Assembly: GCA_964442655.1 (NCBI GenBank) | Contig: CAYTZM010000003.1 | Span: 78,542-142,541, forward strand | DNA length: 64,000 bases | From: GCA-002727615 sp964442655 | Lineage (GTDB): Bacteria > Pseudomonadota > Alphaproteobacteria > TMED109 | Direction: 5' to 3' | Shown here: positions 26,456 to 36,089 of the stretch, one piece after another | Layout: every line of letters begins with the position of its first letter | How positions within the stretch are numbered: position 1 is the stretch's first letter | Translations under genes and position numbers: made by a program | Notes under the pieces: model-generated | Database searches by the model: none | What the model saw: the letters and a program-made list of their open reading frames with translations, nothing else | Told to the model about the DNA's origin: nothing

Positions 26456-28447
26456 ATGCCAGAAAACCTAATGATTGATAATTTAAATGATGCAGAGCTT
26501 TCTAATGCTATTAGAATATTATCAGTTGATGCTGTAGAAAAAGCTAATTCAGGGCATCCCGGTATGCCAATGGGCATGGCTGATGTGGCAACCGTGCTTT
26601 ATAAAAAATTTTTAAAATTTGATTCCAGTTCTCCAGATTGGATTAATAGAGATAGGTTTGTTTTAAGTGCTGGTCATGGGTCCATGTTATTGTATTCTTT
26701 ATTGTATTTAACTGGTTATAAAGATATATCTCTAGAGGATATAAAAATGTTTAGACAGTTAGGTTCTAAAACAGCTGGTCACCCTGAATATGGTGAGTTA
26801 AAGGGAATAGAAACTACAACTGGTCCTTTAGGTCAAGGAATAGCTAATGCAGTAGGGATGGCTATATCTGAAAAAATTATGGCTAATAGGTTTGGTAAAG
26901 AATTATTTGATCATAAAACTTATGTGTTAGCTGGAGATGGATGCTTAATGGAAGGTATTTCACAAGAATCAATTTCTTTAGCAGGTCATTTAGGTCTAGG
27001 TAAACTTATAATATTATTTGATGATAATGGTATTTCTATTGATGGACCAACTTCTTTGACTACTTCTGATAATCAATTAGATAGATTTAAAGCAAGTAAT
27101 TGGCATGTAATAGAGTGTAATGGACATTCTTTTGATGAGATAGAAGTGGCTTTAAAAGAATCTGGAGAAGATGAAAGACCTTCTCTAATTGCTTGCAAAA
27201 CAAGAATTGGATTTGGATCTCCAAATAAAGAAGGTAAGTCTTCAAGTCATGGTGCGCCTATGGGTAAAGATGAAATAGGCTTGATTCGAGAAAATTTAAA
27301 TTGGGATTTTATAGAGTTTGATATCCCTGCAAATATTATAGATGCATGGAGGAAAATAGGAGTTAGAGGAAGACTACAAAGAAATGATTGGGAAAAAATA
27401 TATACTGATTCGCAACATAGAAAAACAATTGAAAGCTTAATTAATGGTAGTAATTTAGAATCTTTGGATAAACAATTAAGTGATTTTAAAAGGAGTTTGT
27501 ATGAAAATCCTGTTGCTTTAGCAACTAGAAAGTCTAGTGAGAATATTTTAAATGAATTAATTTCAAGAATTTCTAATTTAATAGGAGGTTCGGCTGATTT
27601 GACAGGCTCAAACAATACTTTGGCTAAGGGTCAAAAGATTGTTTCAGCTGATGATTTTTCTGGTTCATACATATATTATGGAGTACGAGAACATGCTATG
27701 GCTGCAATTATGAATGGAATAGCTTTATATGGAATTTTAATTCCATATGGAGGTACGTTTTTAGTATTTACGGATTATTGTCGACCAGCTATTCGTTTGT
27801 CTGCTTTAATAAAATTAAGAGTAATTTATATTATGACGCATGATTCTATTGGGCTTGGGGAAGATGGTCCTACTCATCAACCTGTAGAACATTTGTCATC
27901 ATTAAGAGCTATTCCTAATTTAGAAGTTTGGAGGCCTGCAGATAATATTGAAACACTTGAAGTATGGCAAGCTGCATTACAGTCTAAAAATACGCCGAGT
28001 ATATTAGCATTATCTAGACAGAATTTAAAACCAATCAGAACTAAAAATATAGATATTAATCTTTCATTGAAAGGTGCGTATGTTTTAAATGAAGAAAGTA
28101 GTGCTATGATTTCTTTAATTGCTTCTGGTTCTGAATTAGAATTAATTATTGATGCTTCTGAAGAATTATATAATGAAGGAATAACTACTCGAATTATTTC
28201 TGTTCCTTGTTTAGATAGGTTTTATATTCAAGATAAAAAATATAAGGATGAAGTTATAGGTAATTTGCCTAAAGTAATAGTAGAAGCTGGTGTTAGACAA
28301 AGTTGGGATCATCTAATGTCTTCTGAGGATGTTTTTATAGGCATGTCAAGTTTTGGTTCTTCTGCTCCAGCAAAAGATTTGTATAAAAAATTTAAAATAA
28401 CAAAAGAAGAAATTATAAAATCAGTTAAAATAATATTAGATAAATAG
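26456..28447 (+). CDS. tkt: transketolase
   Basis: This 663-residue TPP enzyme moves two-carbon units in the pentose phosphate (or Calvin) pathway. Seen are ANSGHPGMPMGMA near residue 35, the substrate His in SAGHGSMLLYSLLY near 72, the TPP motif GDGCLMEGISQE near 162, and the second-domain block FTDYCRPAIRLSALI with YIMTHDSIGLGEDGPTHQP near 470. The length is normal. It is the first gene of a plus-strand carbon metabolism operon; gap follows after 9 bases. Confidence 0.97.
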   Translation: MPENLMIDNLNDAELSNAIRILSVDAVEKANSGHPGMPMGMADVATVLYKKFLKFDSSSPDWINRDRFVLSAGHGSMLLYSLLYLTGYKDISLEDIKMFRQLGSKTAGHPEYGELKGIETTTGPLGQGIANAVGMAISEKIMANRFGKELFDHKTYVLAGDGCLMEGISQESISLAGHLGLGKLIILFDDNGISIDGPTSLTTSDNQLDRFKASNWHVIECNGHSFDEIEVALKESGEDERPSLIACKTRIGFGSPNKEGKSSSHGAPMGKDEIGLIRENLNWDFIEFDIPANIIDAWRKIGVRGRLQRNDWEKIYTDSQHRKTIESLINGSNLESLDKQLSDFKRSLYENPVALATRKSSENILNELISRISNLIGGSADLTGSNNTLAKGQKIVSADDFSGSYIYYGVREHAMAAIMNGIALYGILIPYGGTFLVFTDYCRPAIRLSALIKLRVIYIMTHDSIGLGEDGPTHQPVEHLSSLRAIPNLEVWRPADNIETLEVWQAALQSKNTPSILALSRQNLKPIRTKNIDINLSLKGAYVLNEESSAMISLIASGSELELIIDASEELYNEGITTRIISVPCLDRFYIQDKKYKDEVIGNLPKVIVEAGVRQSWDHLMSSEDVFIGMSSFGSSAPAKDLYKKFKITKEEIIKSVKIILDK

Positions 28448-28456
28448 GAGGACTAA

Positions 28457-29458
28457 ATGACTGTAAAAGTAGCCATTAATGGGTTTGGAAGAATAGGTCG
28501 ATTAGTTTTAAGAGCTATATTGGAATCAAATAGAAAAGATATTTGTGTTATAGCTATTAATGATTTGGGCTCTGTGGAAGCAAATGCACACTTGTTAAGT
28601 TATGATAGTGTGCATGGAAGGTTAAATGCTGAAGTTTCAGTTGAAAATGGATCAATTAAAACTGCTGATAATTTAATTAAGGTGTTTTCGGAAAGAAACC
28701 CTGAGGATTTGCCATGGAAGGAATTAGATATAGATGTCGCTTTAGAATGTACTGGTTTATTTACAAAAAATGAAGATGCTATTAAACATGTTCATGCAGG
28801 AGCAAAAAAGGTATTAATTTCTGCGCCTGGTAATGGAGTAGATTATACAGTTGTATATGGTGTTAACCATAATGGCTTAAATAAAGACCATAAAGTAGTA
28901 TCAAATGCAAGTTGTACTACAAATTGTTTGGCCCCAGTTGCTAAGGTATTAAATGATTTGGTTGGTATTGAGAGTGGATTTATGACTACTGTCCATGCTT
29001 TTACAGGAGATCAACCAGTATTAGATACTTTACATAGTGATTTGAGAAGAGCTCGTGCTGCTTCAACTTCAATGATTCCAACTTCTACTGGAGCTGCTAA
29101 AGCGGTAGGTTTGGTGTTACCAGAACTATTGGGAAAACTAGATGGAACAGCAGTAAGAGTTCCCACAGTAAATGTATCAATGGTAGATTTAACTTTTTAT
29201 TCTTCTAAAGAAACTTCTATTGACGAAATTAATCTTGCAATAAAGAATTCTGCGCAAAATGAATTAAAAGGAATTTTAAATTATAATGACCAGCCTTTGG
29301 TTTCTATTGATTTTAATCATAATCCAGCTTCTTCTAATTTTGACTCTACACAAACGCAAGTTGTGCAGGGTAAATTAGTAAGAATTTTATCTTGGTACGA
29401 TAATGAGTGGGGTTTTTCAAATAGAATGTCTGATGTAGCAGTATTAATGGGTAAATAA
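28457..29458 (+). CDS. gap: glyceraldehyde-3-phosphate dehydrogenase
   Basis: This 333-residue enzyme begins with the NAD-binding VAINGFGRIGRLVLR and has the catalytic block SNASCTTNCLAPVAKVL near residue 152, with the active-site Cys and then His in the TTVHAFTGDQ segment. It interconverts glyceraldehyde-3-phosphate and 1,3-bisphosphoglycerate. A near-perfect Shine-Dalgarno (AGGAGG) sits 5 bases before the ATG. pgk follows after 2 bases. Confidence 0.97.
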   Translation: MTVKVAINGFGRIGRLVLRAILESNRKDICVIAINDLGSVEANAHLLSYDSVHGRLNAEVSVENGSIKTADNLIKVFSERNPEDLPWKELDIDVALECTGLFTKNEDAIKHVHAGAKKVLISAPGNGVDYTVVYGVNHNGLNKDHKVVSNASCTTNCLAPVAKVLNDLVGIESGFMTTVHAFTGDQPVLDTLHSDLRRARAASTSMIPTSTGAAKAVGLVLPELLGKLDGTAVRVPTVNVSMVDLTFYSSKETSIDEINLAIKNSAQNELKGILNYNDQPLVSIDFNHNPASSNFDSTQTQVVQGKLVRILSWYDNEWGFSNRMSDVAVLMGK

Positions 29459-29460
29459 AT

Positions 29461-30657
29461 ATGGGATTAAAGACTATAGAAAATGTTGATTTATCGGGTA
29501 AGATTGTTTTATTACGATGTGATTTAAATGTTCCTATAGATGAAAATGGAGAAATTTCAGATATTAGTAGAATAGAAAGGCTGATCCCTACTGTAAAATT
29601 TTTATCTAGCCGAGGTGCAAAGATAGCTTTACTGTCACATTTTGGAAGACCAAATGGAAAATTTAATGAAAACTTGTCTTTAGGTTTTGTTTCTGAATAC
29701 TTGGCAGAGATATTTCAAGCTGAAGAAATAGTAGTTATTCCTGATTGTATTGGGAGAGTAGCAAAGCAAGTTTTGCAAGATTTATCTGAAGGTGGAATTG
29801 CTCTTTTAGAGAATCTACGTTTTTATAAAGGAGAAGAATTAAATAGTAAAAAGTTTTGCAATGACTTAGCAAATTTAGGAGATATTTTTGTAAACGATGC
29901 TTTTTCTGTTTCACATAGAAAGCATGCTTCTGTTTATGGAATATCAAAATTATTACCATCTTATGCAGGTTTAGCACTTCAATTAGAGATTGAAATGTTG
30001 GAAAAGGTATTAAAAGGTTCTGAACCACCAACTATTGGTATTGTAGGAGGTTCAAAGGTTTCTACTAAATTAAATTTGTTAAGAAATTTAATGGAAAAAA
30101 TGAAGTATATTGCTATAGGAGGGGGAATGGCAAATACATTTCTTGCAGCAAAAGGTGTTAATATAGGAGCGTCTTTTTATGAAAAAAGTATGCTTAAAGA
30201 TGCTCTTCAAATATGTAAAAAAGCAGAAAAGTTAGGCTGTGAGATTATTTTACCTGTAGATGCTGTGGTTGCAAATAAAATTGAACATGGTGTGGATACA
30301 GAAATGGTAGATATAGATAATATTGCTTCTGATAAAATGATTTTGGATATTGGAAATAAAACTATAGATTTAATATGTAGTGCAATCGCTAATAGTAAAA
30401 CGTTATTATGGAATGGACCATTAGGAGTGTTTGAAGTTCCTCCTTTTGATCATAGTACTTCTTCTTGCGCGTTGACAGTTGCAATGTTAACTAGAGCTGG
30501 TGGTTTAGTAAGTGTGGCAGGTGGAGGAGATACTGTTTCAGCATTAAATAATGCTGAAGCATCTGGAGGTTTCTCATATGTATCTGTGGCAGGAGGTGCA
30601 TTTTTAGAATGGATAGAAGGTAAGACTTTGCCAGGTATTTCTGTATTGAATAAATAA
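29461..30657 (+). CDS. pgk: phosphoglycerate kinase
   Basis: This 398-residue enzyme transfers phosphate between 1,3-bisphosphoglycerate and ADP. The N-terminal signature VLLRCDLNVPIDENG is near residue 16, the substrate loop SHFGRPNG near 59, the hinge block with GGSKVSTK near 198, and the nucleotide GGGDTV loop near 357. It sits between gap and the class I aldolase in one operon. Confidence 0.97.
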   Translation: MGLKTIENVDLSGKIVLLRCDLNVPIDENGEISDISRIERLIPTVKFLSSRGAKIALLSHFGRPNGKFNENLSLGFVSEYLAEIFQAEEIVVIPDCIGRVAKQVLQDLSEGGIALLENLRFYKGEELNSKKFCNDLANLGDIFVNDAFSVSHRKHASVYGISKLLPSYAGLALQLEIEMLEKVLKGSEPPTIGIVGGSKVSTKLNLLRNLMEKMKYIAIGGGMANTFLAAKGVNIGASFYEKSMLKDALQICKKAEKLGCEIILPVDAVVANKIEHGVDTEMVDIDNIASDKMILDIGNKTIDLICSAIANSKTLLWNGPLGVFEVPPFDHSTSSCALTVAMLTRAGGLVSVAGGGDTVSALNNAEASGGFSYVSVAGGAFLEWIEGKTLPGISVLNK

Positions 30658-30673
30658 TAAAAGGAGAAATAAA

Positions 30674-31588
30674 ATGAAAGTTACTAAAACGGTAAAGAAT
30701 ATTTTAAGTAATTATGAAAGTGATAATCCAGGCACGAAAACTAATTTAGTAAGAATTTTAATGCAAGGAAAGTTAGCCGGGACAGGAAAATTGGTTATAT
30801 TGCCTGTTGATCAGGGCTATGAACATGGGCCTGCAAGATCATTTGCACCTAATCCTGATGCATATGATCCACATTATCATTATAAACTGGCTATAGATGC
30901 TGGGTTAAACGCCTATGCGGCTCCATTAGGCATGCTTGAAGCAGGAGTAGAATCATTTGCAGGACAAATACCAACTATTTTAAAATTAAATAGTGCCAAT
31001 AGTTTATCGATATTAAAAGATCAAGCTGTGCATGGTTCTATAGAAGATGCTTTAAAATTGGGATGTTCTGCGGTAGGTTTTACAATATACCCTGGTTCTG
31101 AATTTCAATTTGAAATGATGGAAGAATTGCGTGAGCTAGCAATTGAAGCTAAATCAGTAGGTTTAGCTGTTGTTGTTTGGTCGTATCCTCGAGGTGGAAA
31201 TATTTCAAAAGAAGGAGAAACAGCTATTGATATATGCGCATATGCCGCTCATATGGCTGCTTTATTAGGAGCCCATATTATAAAAGTTAAACCTCCTTCA
31301 TCTCATATTGAGCTTAAAGAAGCTTCATCATCTTATAAAGGGTTAGATATTTCTACTTTAAGTAAAAGAGTAGCACATGTTATGAAATCCTCTTTTAATG
31401 GAAGAAAAATTGTAGTGTTTTCAGGAAATGCTTTTACTAATATGGAAGGATTATTAGAAGATATTAGACAAATTAGAGATGGCGGAGGTTATGGATCTAT
31501 AATAGGAAGAAATTCATTTCAAAGACCTAGAGAAGAAGCATTAGACATGCTTAATAAGGTAATAAATATATATAAAGGAAAAAATTAA
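30674..31588 (+). CDS. fbaB: class I fructose-bisphosphate aldolase, DhnA/FbaB type
   Basis: This 304-residue TIM-barrel aldolase uses a Schiff-base lysine rather than zinc. Seen are LPVDQGYEHGP near residue 42, YPGSEFQFEMMEEL near 140, the YPRGGN block near 173, the HIIKVKPPS block with the likely catalytic Lys near 208, and FSGNAF near 250. It splits fructose-1,6-bisphosphate. The start has a strong Shine-Dalgarno (AAAAGGAG). It belongs to the archaeal-like DhnA branch common in alphaproteobacteria, not to the class II enzyme. Confidence 0.9.
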   Translation: MKVTKTVKNILSNYESDNPGTKTNLVRILMQGKLAGTGKLVILPVDQGYEHGPARSFAPNPDAYDPHYHYKLAIDAGLNAYAAPLGMLEAGVESFAGQIPTILKLNSANSLSILKDQAVHGSIEDALKLGCSAVGFTIYPGSEFQFEMMEELRELAIEAKSVGLAVVVWSYPRGGNISKEGETAIDICAYAAHMAALLGAHIIKVKPPSSHIELKEASSSYKGLDISTLSKRVAHVMKSSFNGRKIVVFSGNAFTNMEGLLEDIRQIRDGGGYGSIIGRNSFQRPREEALDMLNKVINIYKGKN

Positions 31589-31597
31589 CTTATTTAT

Positions 31598-32224
31598 ATG
31601 TCTCATTTTAATACACAGCTATATCTTATTTCTCCACCTCAAGTTGATCCTATAACTTTTTGTTTTTTACTTGAAGAGGTTTTAAAATCTGGAGTAATTA
31701 GTTGTTTTCAATTAAGGTTGAAAGACAATGACGATAAAACTATAATAAATCTTTCTAATAAAATTTTACCTATATGTAAGAAATATAATATTCCATTTAT
31801 TTTAAATGATAGAGTAGATTTAGTTAAAATTTGTAATGCTGATGGTGTTCATTTAGGTGAAGAAGATGGATCAATTAAAAAAGCTAGAAAATTATTAGGT
31901 TCCAATTTTATAATTGGGGCATCATGTTATAATTCCAAACATTTAGCGATGGAAGCGGCGGAAAATGGTGCAAATTATGTTGCATTTGGTGCATTTTTTA
32001 AAACTAATACTAAAGTTTCAAAAGCGAGCGCTCATATAGAAATTATAAAAGATTGGCTTTTTATTAGTAATATTCCTTGTGTAGCAATTGGTGGGATTAC
32101 GCCACTTAACTGTAAGGAACTTATCGAGGTTGGAGTAGATCATATGGCTGTAATAAGTAGTATTTGGGAATCCAAAAAAAGTCCTATAGAAGCAGTGAAA
32201 GATTTTAAGAACTTATTGTATTAA
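31598..32224 (+). CDS. thiE: thiamine-phosphate synthase
   Basis: This 208-residue TIM-barrel protein joins HMP pyrophosphate and thiazole phosphate. Seen are FQLRLKDNDDKTI near residue 36, the FILNDRVDLVKICNADGVHLG block (split around residues 65-86), GASCYN near 108, and VAIGGITPLNCKEL near 162. TenI-like homologues exist, but the LNDR and DGVHLG motifs fit ThiE. It follows the aldolase by 9 bases. Confidence 0.88.
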   Translation: MSHFNTQLYLISPPQVDPITFCFLLEEVLKSGVISCFQLRLKDNDDKTIINLSNKILPICKKYNIPFILNDRVDLVKICNADGVHLGEEDGSIKKARKLLGSNFIIGASCYNSKHLAMEAAENGANYVAFGAFFKTNTKVSKASAHIEIIKDWLFISNIPCVAIGGITPLNCKELIEVGVDHMAVISSIWESKKSPIEAVKDFKNLLY

Positions 32225-32292
32225 AATATATCTTATTTACTTTAATATTATTATAAAGTATTTCATAAGTTTGTTTATTGGAGATATGAAAA

Positions 32293-32859
32293 ATGAAAAT
32301 AAATGGTAATGCTTTAAGACCTGGTAATATTATAGAGCATCAAAATCAACAATGGAGAGCTATAAAATGTGTAGCTGTAAAACCAGGAAAGGGTGGAGCA
32401 TTTAATCAGGTAGAATTAAAAAATCTTGAAACAGGATCTAAATTAAATGAAAGATTTAGAGCTAATGAGGTAGTAGAAAAGTTAAATATTGATACTCGTA
32501 AATATCAATTTTTATTTGGTGCTGATGATATGTTAACTTTTATGGATATAGAGACATATGAACAAATAGAATTGCCAGTCACTTTAGTGGGAGATCAAAA
32601 ATCATTTTTACAAGACGGTATGGAAGTAACATTAGAAATTGTTGATGGAAAGCCTATAGGCGTAGATTTGCCAGAACAAGTTATACAGGAAGTTATAGAA
32701 ACTGAATCTGTAGTAAAAGGTCAGACAGCTTCTTCCTCTTATAAGCCTGCAATATTAGATAATGGACTTAGGATTATGGTTCCTCCACATATTACAGTTG
32801 GAACAAAAGTTTCTGTGGCTACTATTGATTGTACTTATGTAGGAAAAGAAAAAAATTAA
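32293..32859 (+). CDS. efp: translation elongation factor P
   Basis: This 188-residue factor has the three-domain EF-P layout: KINGNALRPGNII at the start, the loop VKPGKGGAFNQV with the tip lysine at residue 33, the central OB domain, and the C-terminal signature near MVPPHITVGTKVSV. It rescues ribosomes stalled at proline runs. The tip lysine is normally modified by EpmA/EpmB; neither is in this window. Confidence 0.96.
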   Translation: MKINGNALRPGNIIEHQNQQWRAIKCVAVKPGKGGAFNQVELKNLETGSKLNERFRANEVVEKLNIDTRKYQFLFGADDMLTFMDIETYEQIELPVTLVGDQKSFLQDGMEVTLEIVDGKPIGVDLPEQVIQEVIETESVVKGQTASSSYKPAILDNGLRIMVPPHITVGTKVSVATIDCTYVGKEKN

Positions 32860-32876
32860 TTTTTTATGGTGTCTAA

Positions 32877-33668
32877 ATGGAAAAATTTTCAGCAAATATA
32901 AATATAATGATGTCTTCTGCTAGAAAAGCGGCAAAGTCTATTTTGAGAGATTTTGGAGAATTAGAAAAACTTCAAGTGTCTATTAAAGGGCAAAATGATT
33001 TTGTTACTATTGCTGATACAAAAGCTCAAGATATAATTTTTTCAGAATTATCTAAGGCTAGACCTGATTATGGTTTTTTAATGGAAGAAGGAAATCATAA
33101 AGATAAAATCGATAAAAATAAAAATATTTTTATTGTAGATCCAATTGATGGCACTTTAAATTTTATGAATGGGGTTCCTTATTTTGCAATATCTATCGCT
33201 GTGTATAGTAAAAATAAAATAATAGCAGGTATAATTTTTGATCCTATACACAATGATTTATATTGGGCAGAGGAAGGAATAGGAGCTTATTTAAATGATC
33301 AAAGATTAAGGGTTACAAATAAAAAACAATTAGATAATTCTCTAATTGGTTTAGGAATTCCATTTTTAGGAAGAGGAGATCATAAGAAACACATAAAAAT
33401 ACAAGAAGCTGTGATGTCTAAGGTAGCTGGTTTAAGAAGATTTGGTGCAGCATCTTTAGATTTAGCTTATGTAGCAGCAGGAAGAATAGATGGTTTTTGG
33501 GAGTTTGGATTAAGCCCATGGGATATAGCAGCAGGTATTATATTAGTTAAGGAAGCGGGTGGTATTGCTGTAGGAATTGATAATAAAGAGGACCCTTTAA
33601 AGACAGGAAATATTGTAGCAGGTAATATGAATATAGTTACTTCACTTCAAAAATTATTAAATCGTTAA
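32877..33668 (+). CDS. suhB: inositol monophosphatase family protein (SuhB-like)
   Basis: This 263-residue protein has the Li+-sensitive phosphatase metal motifs: EEG near residue 72, IVDPIDGTLNFMNGVPYFA near 90 and WDIAAGIILVKEAGG near 215. The family dephosphorylates inositol phosphates, and SuhB also works in rRNA antitermination in some bacteria. It lies 17 bases after efp, a common alphaproteobacterial pairing. The substrate is not determined by sequence. Confidence 0.9.
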   Translation: MEKFSANINIMMSSARKAAKSILRDFGELEKLQVSIKGQNDFVTIADTKAQDIIFSELSKARPDYGFLMEEGNHKDKIDKNKNIFIVDPIDGTLNFMNGVPYFAISIAVYSKNKIIAGIIFDPIHNDLYWAEEGIGAYLNDQRLRVTNKKQLDNSLIGLGIPFLGRGDHKKHIKIQEAVMSKVAGLRRFGAASLDLAYVAAGRIDGFWEFGLSPWDIAAGIILVKEAGGIAVGIDNKEDPLKTGNIVAGNMNIVTSLQKLLNR

Positions 33669-33750
33669 TAGTTAAGTAATACCAATTAGTTGTAAAAAAT
33701 TACTAATTCACTTACTTTAATATATATTTTTTATTTTATGAGGTAAAAAT

Positions 33751-34947
33751 ATGAATAGTCCTATTAGATTTATGCAAAGAATGATTATTTTTTTAATAAT
33801 AGCATTATTAATAGGTTTTTTCTTATTCTCTTCTTTAATTACTGCATTTTTAACAAATCCTTATATTAATGGTTTAATTTTTTGTGTCTTAGCTTTTGGA
33901 ATAATAATAATACTTAGACAAGTTTTTATTTTAAAACCTGAAATTATATGGGTAGAAGCTTATAAAAGAAATATATCAAAAGGTTTAACTTCTTCAGTAT
34001 CTTCTAAAAAGTTAAGTTTATTGGCACCAATGGCTAGTATGTTGGAAGAGCATAAAGGGAGGTTTTCAATTTCTTCATTAGCTATGAGGTCTTTATTGGA
34101 TAGTTTAAATTTACGTTTAGATGAGACTAGAGAAATTTCAAGGTATTTGATAGGGTTATTAGTTTTCTTGGGTTTATTAGGAACTTTTTGGGGATTATTA
34201 ATTACTATTGAATCAGTTGGATCAGTAATCACATCTTTGGATATGGCGAGCGCAGATACTTCTACAATGTTTTTAAACTTGAAAGAGGGGTTAAAACAAC
34301 CTCTAAATGGTATGGGTACTGCTTTTTCTTCATCTTTATTTGGTTTATCTGGTTCTTTAATTTTAGGTTTTTTAGATCTTCAAGCATCACAAGCTCAAAA
34401 CCAGTTTTATAATGATGTTGAAGAATGGTTATCATCAATGAGTTTGATAGCAGTAAGTAAGACAGGAAAAGGTGGTGAGAAAAAATTGCAAGAAGATGGT
34501 GTACCTGTTTATGTGCAAGCTTTACTAGAACAAACTGCTGAAAGTGTAGATTCCCTTCAAAGGATTTTAGGTAGGGGAGAAGATGAAAGACGAAATTTAG
34601 CCAATAATTTTTCGGATTTAGCAAATAACATGTCTGAAGTGGCTGATCAAATTAAAAACAATCAAAAAGAATTTCAGAAAATAAATGCTAAACCAATAGA
34701 TTTATCGGGTTTAACAAATTTATTTAAAGAAAATGTTAGTGGTATTGATGATGCAACTAAAGATCATATAAGAAGTATGGATGTTTCTATTAAAAGATTA
34801 GTGGAAGAAAGCAATCAAAATAATAAACAATTAGTTTTAGAACTTCGGTCAGAAATTAAATTATTAGCTAAAACTATTTCAGCAGTAGTAGAAAAAAGTT
34901 CTTCAAATAAAAATACTAAGGTTTTAACTTCTAAAAAGGATGATTAG
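33751..34947 (+). CDS. MotA/TolQ/ExbB-type membrane protein (pair with OmpA-domain protein)
   Basis: This 398-residue inner-membrane protein has hydrophobic segments at about residues 10-32, 38-58, 130-155 and 190-213. The block LLGTFWGLLITIESVG and the later PLNGMGTAFSSSLFGLSGSLILGF are the MotA/TolQ/ExbB channel signatures. The C-terminal 150 residues form a cytoplasmic coiled coil. No chemotaxis or flagellar genes are nearby, so a stator for flagella is unlikely. Its stop overlaps the start of the partner OmpA-domain gene by one base. This pair recurs in alphaproteobacteria; its cargo is unknown. Confidence 0.85.
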   Translation: MNSPIRFMQRMIIFLIIALLIGFFLFSSLITAFLTNPYINGLIFCVLAFGIIIILRQVFILKPEIIWVEAYKRNISKGLTSSVSSKKLSLLAPMASMLEEHKGRFSISSLAMRSLLDSLNLRLDETREISRYLIGLLVFLGLLGTFWGLLITIESVGSVITSLDMASADTSTMFLNLKEGLKQPLNGMGTAFSSSLFGLSGSLILGFLDLQASQAQNQFYNDVEEWLSSMSLIAVSKTGKGGEKKLQEDGVPVYVQALLEQTAESVDSLQRILGRGEDERRNLANNFSDLANNMSEVADQIKNNQKEFQKINAKPIDLSGLTNLFKENVSGIDDATKDHIRSMDVSIKRLVEESNQNNKQLVLELRSEIKLLAKTISAVVEKSSSNKNTKVLTSKKDD

Positions 34948-36086
34948 TGGCAGGCTTAAGAAATCGTAATAGAAGAGTTGCTGATATTTGGCCAGGTTTT
35001 GTTGATGCTATTTCAACATTGTTATTAGTTTTAATCTTTTTATTATCTTTATTTTTAGCTTCTGAATTTTTTCTTTCAAAAATGTTATCAAATAAAGAAG
35101 ATGCTTTAGAAGGGTTGAATTTGCAGATATTCCAACTTTCAGAATTATTATCTCTTGAAAAAAAGGAAAATAAAGATTTGTCTAATACTATTTCTGCTTT
35201 AAACAATAAATTAAATTCAGTAAATTTTTCATCTGATTTAATGACAATGGAGATTAGTAATTTAAAAGAAAAAAATATTGATTTAACTAACTTAATAGCA
35301 GATTTAAAAAATAATAAGAATGAAATTATAAAAAATATTCAAAATTTAAATGTAGATAATAAAAATTTGGAATTAAAGATTAGAGAATTATTAGCTACTT
35401 TAAGCGCGACTAAGGTTAAGTTGAATAAGGCAGAAGAGGAAATTGAATTATCGGAGGCAGCTAAAAATCAAGTTACTATCTTAAATATACAAGTAGCAGA
35501 TTTAAGAGAACAATTAGCCGCAATAGAGTCTTTGCTAGATATAAGAAGAGAAGAATTAAAGAAAAAAGACGTGCAAATTGCAGAGTTAGGTAAAAAACTT
35601 AATACTGCGTTAGCAGTAAAAGTGGGAGAGCTTACTAAATATAAATCAGAATTTTTTGGAAGACTTAGAGAGATATTGGGTAATAGAAAAGATGTTCAAA
35701 TAGTTGGAGATAGGTTTATATTTCAATCTGAGGTGTTATTTGAATCTGGTTCTGCTGATATAGGTGTAAATGGTATTAATGAGTTAAATCAGTTATCTAA
35801 AATATTAATAGATATCACTGATAAAATTCCAAGTGATATTCCGTGGGTTTTGCAAATACAAGGTCATACTGACCAAAATCCTATAAGCACAGTTTTATAT
35901 CCTTCTAACTGGGAGTTAAGTTCTGCTAGAGCTATTTCGGTAGGTAGGGTGCTTATTTCTTCAGGTATTAATCCAAATAAAATTTCTGTTGCTGGTTTTG
36001 CAGAGTTTCAGCCATTATCTGTGGGAGATGATCAAGAGACATTAAGAAAAAATAGAAGGATAGAAATAAAGCTTACGCAGCCTTAA
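34947..36086 (+). CDS. MotB-like OmpA-domain peptidoglycan-binding protein
   Basis: This 379-residue protein has one transmembrane segment (about residues 20-42), a long periplasmic coiled coil (about 50-225) and an OmpA/MotB peptidoglycan-binding domain with VLFESGSADIG near 262, IQGHTDQNPI near 307 and SARAISVGRVLI near 330. The start is GTG at 34947, overlapping the previous stop (TAGTG). It probably forms a proton-driven stator with the upstream ExbB-like protein, comparable to TolQR, MotAB or ZorAB-type pairs, but without linked effector genes. This is inference from architecture. Confidence 0.85.
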   Translation: MAGLRNRNRRVADIWPGFVDAISTLLLVLIFLLSLFLASEFFLSKMLSNKEDALEGLNLQIFQLSELLSLEKKENKDLSNTISALNNKLNSVNFSSDLMTMEISNLKEKNIDLTNLIADLKNNKNEIIKNIQNLNVDNKNLELKIRELLATLSATKVKLNKAEEEIELSEAAKNQVTILNIQVADLREQLAAIESLLDIRREELKKKDVQIAELGKKLNTALAVKVGELTKYKSEFFGRLREILGNRKDVQIVGDRFIFQSEVLFESGSADIGVNGINELNQLSKILIDITDKIPSDIPWVLQIQGHTDQNPISTVLYPSNWELSSARAISVGRVLISSGINPNKISVAGFAEFQPLSVGDDQETLRKNRRIEIKLTQP

Positions 36087-36089
36087 ATT

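Noticed and set aside
33669..33750. Hairpin between the inositol-phosphatase gene and the ExbB-like gene
   Set aside because: ATTAGT/ACTAAT and AGTAAT/ATTACT can pair in competing ways, but the stems are 6 bases of A/T with long loops and no T-run, which is expected by chance here.
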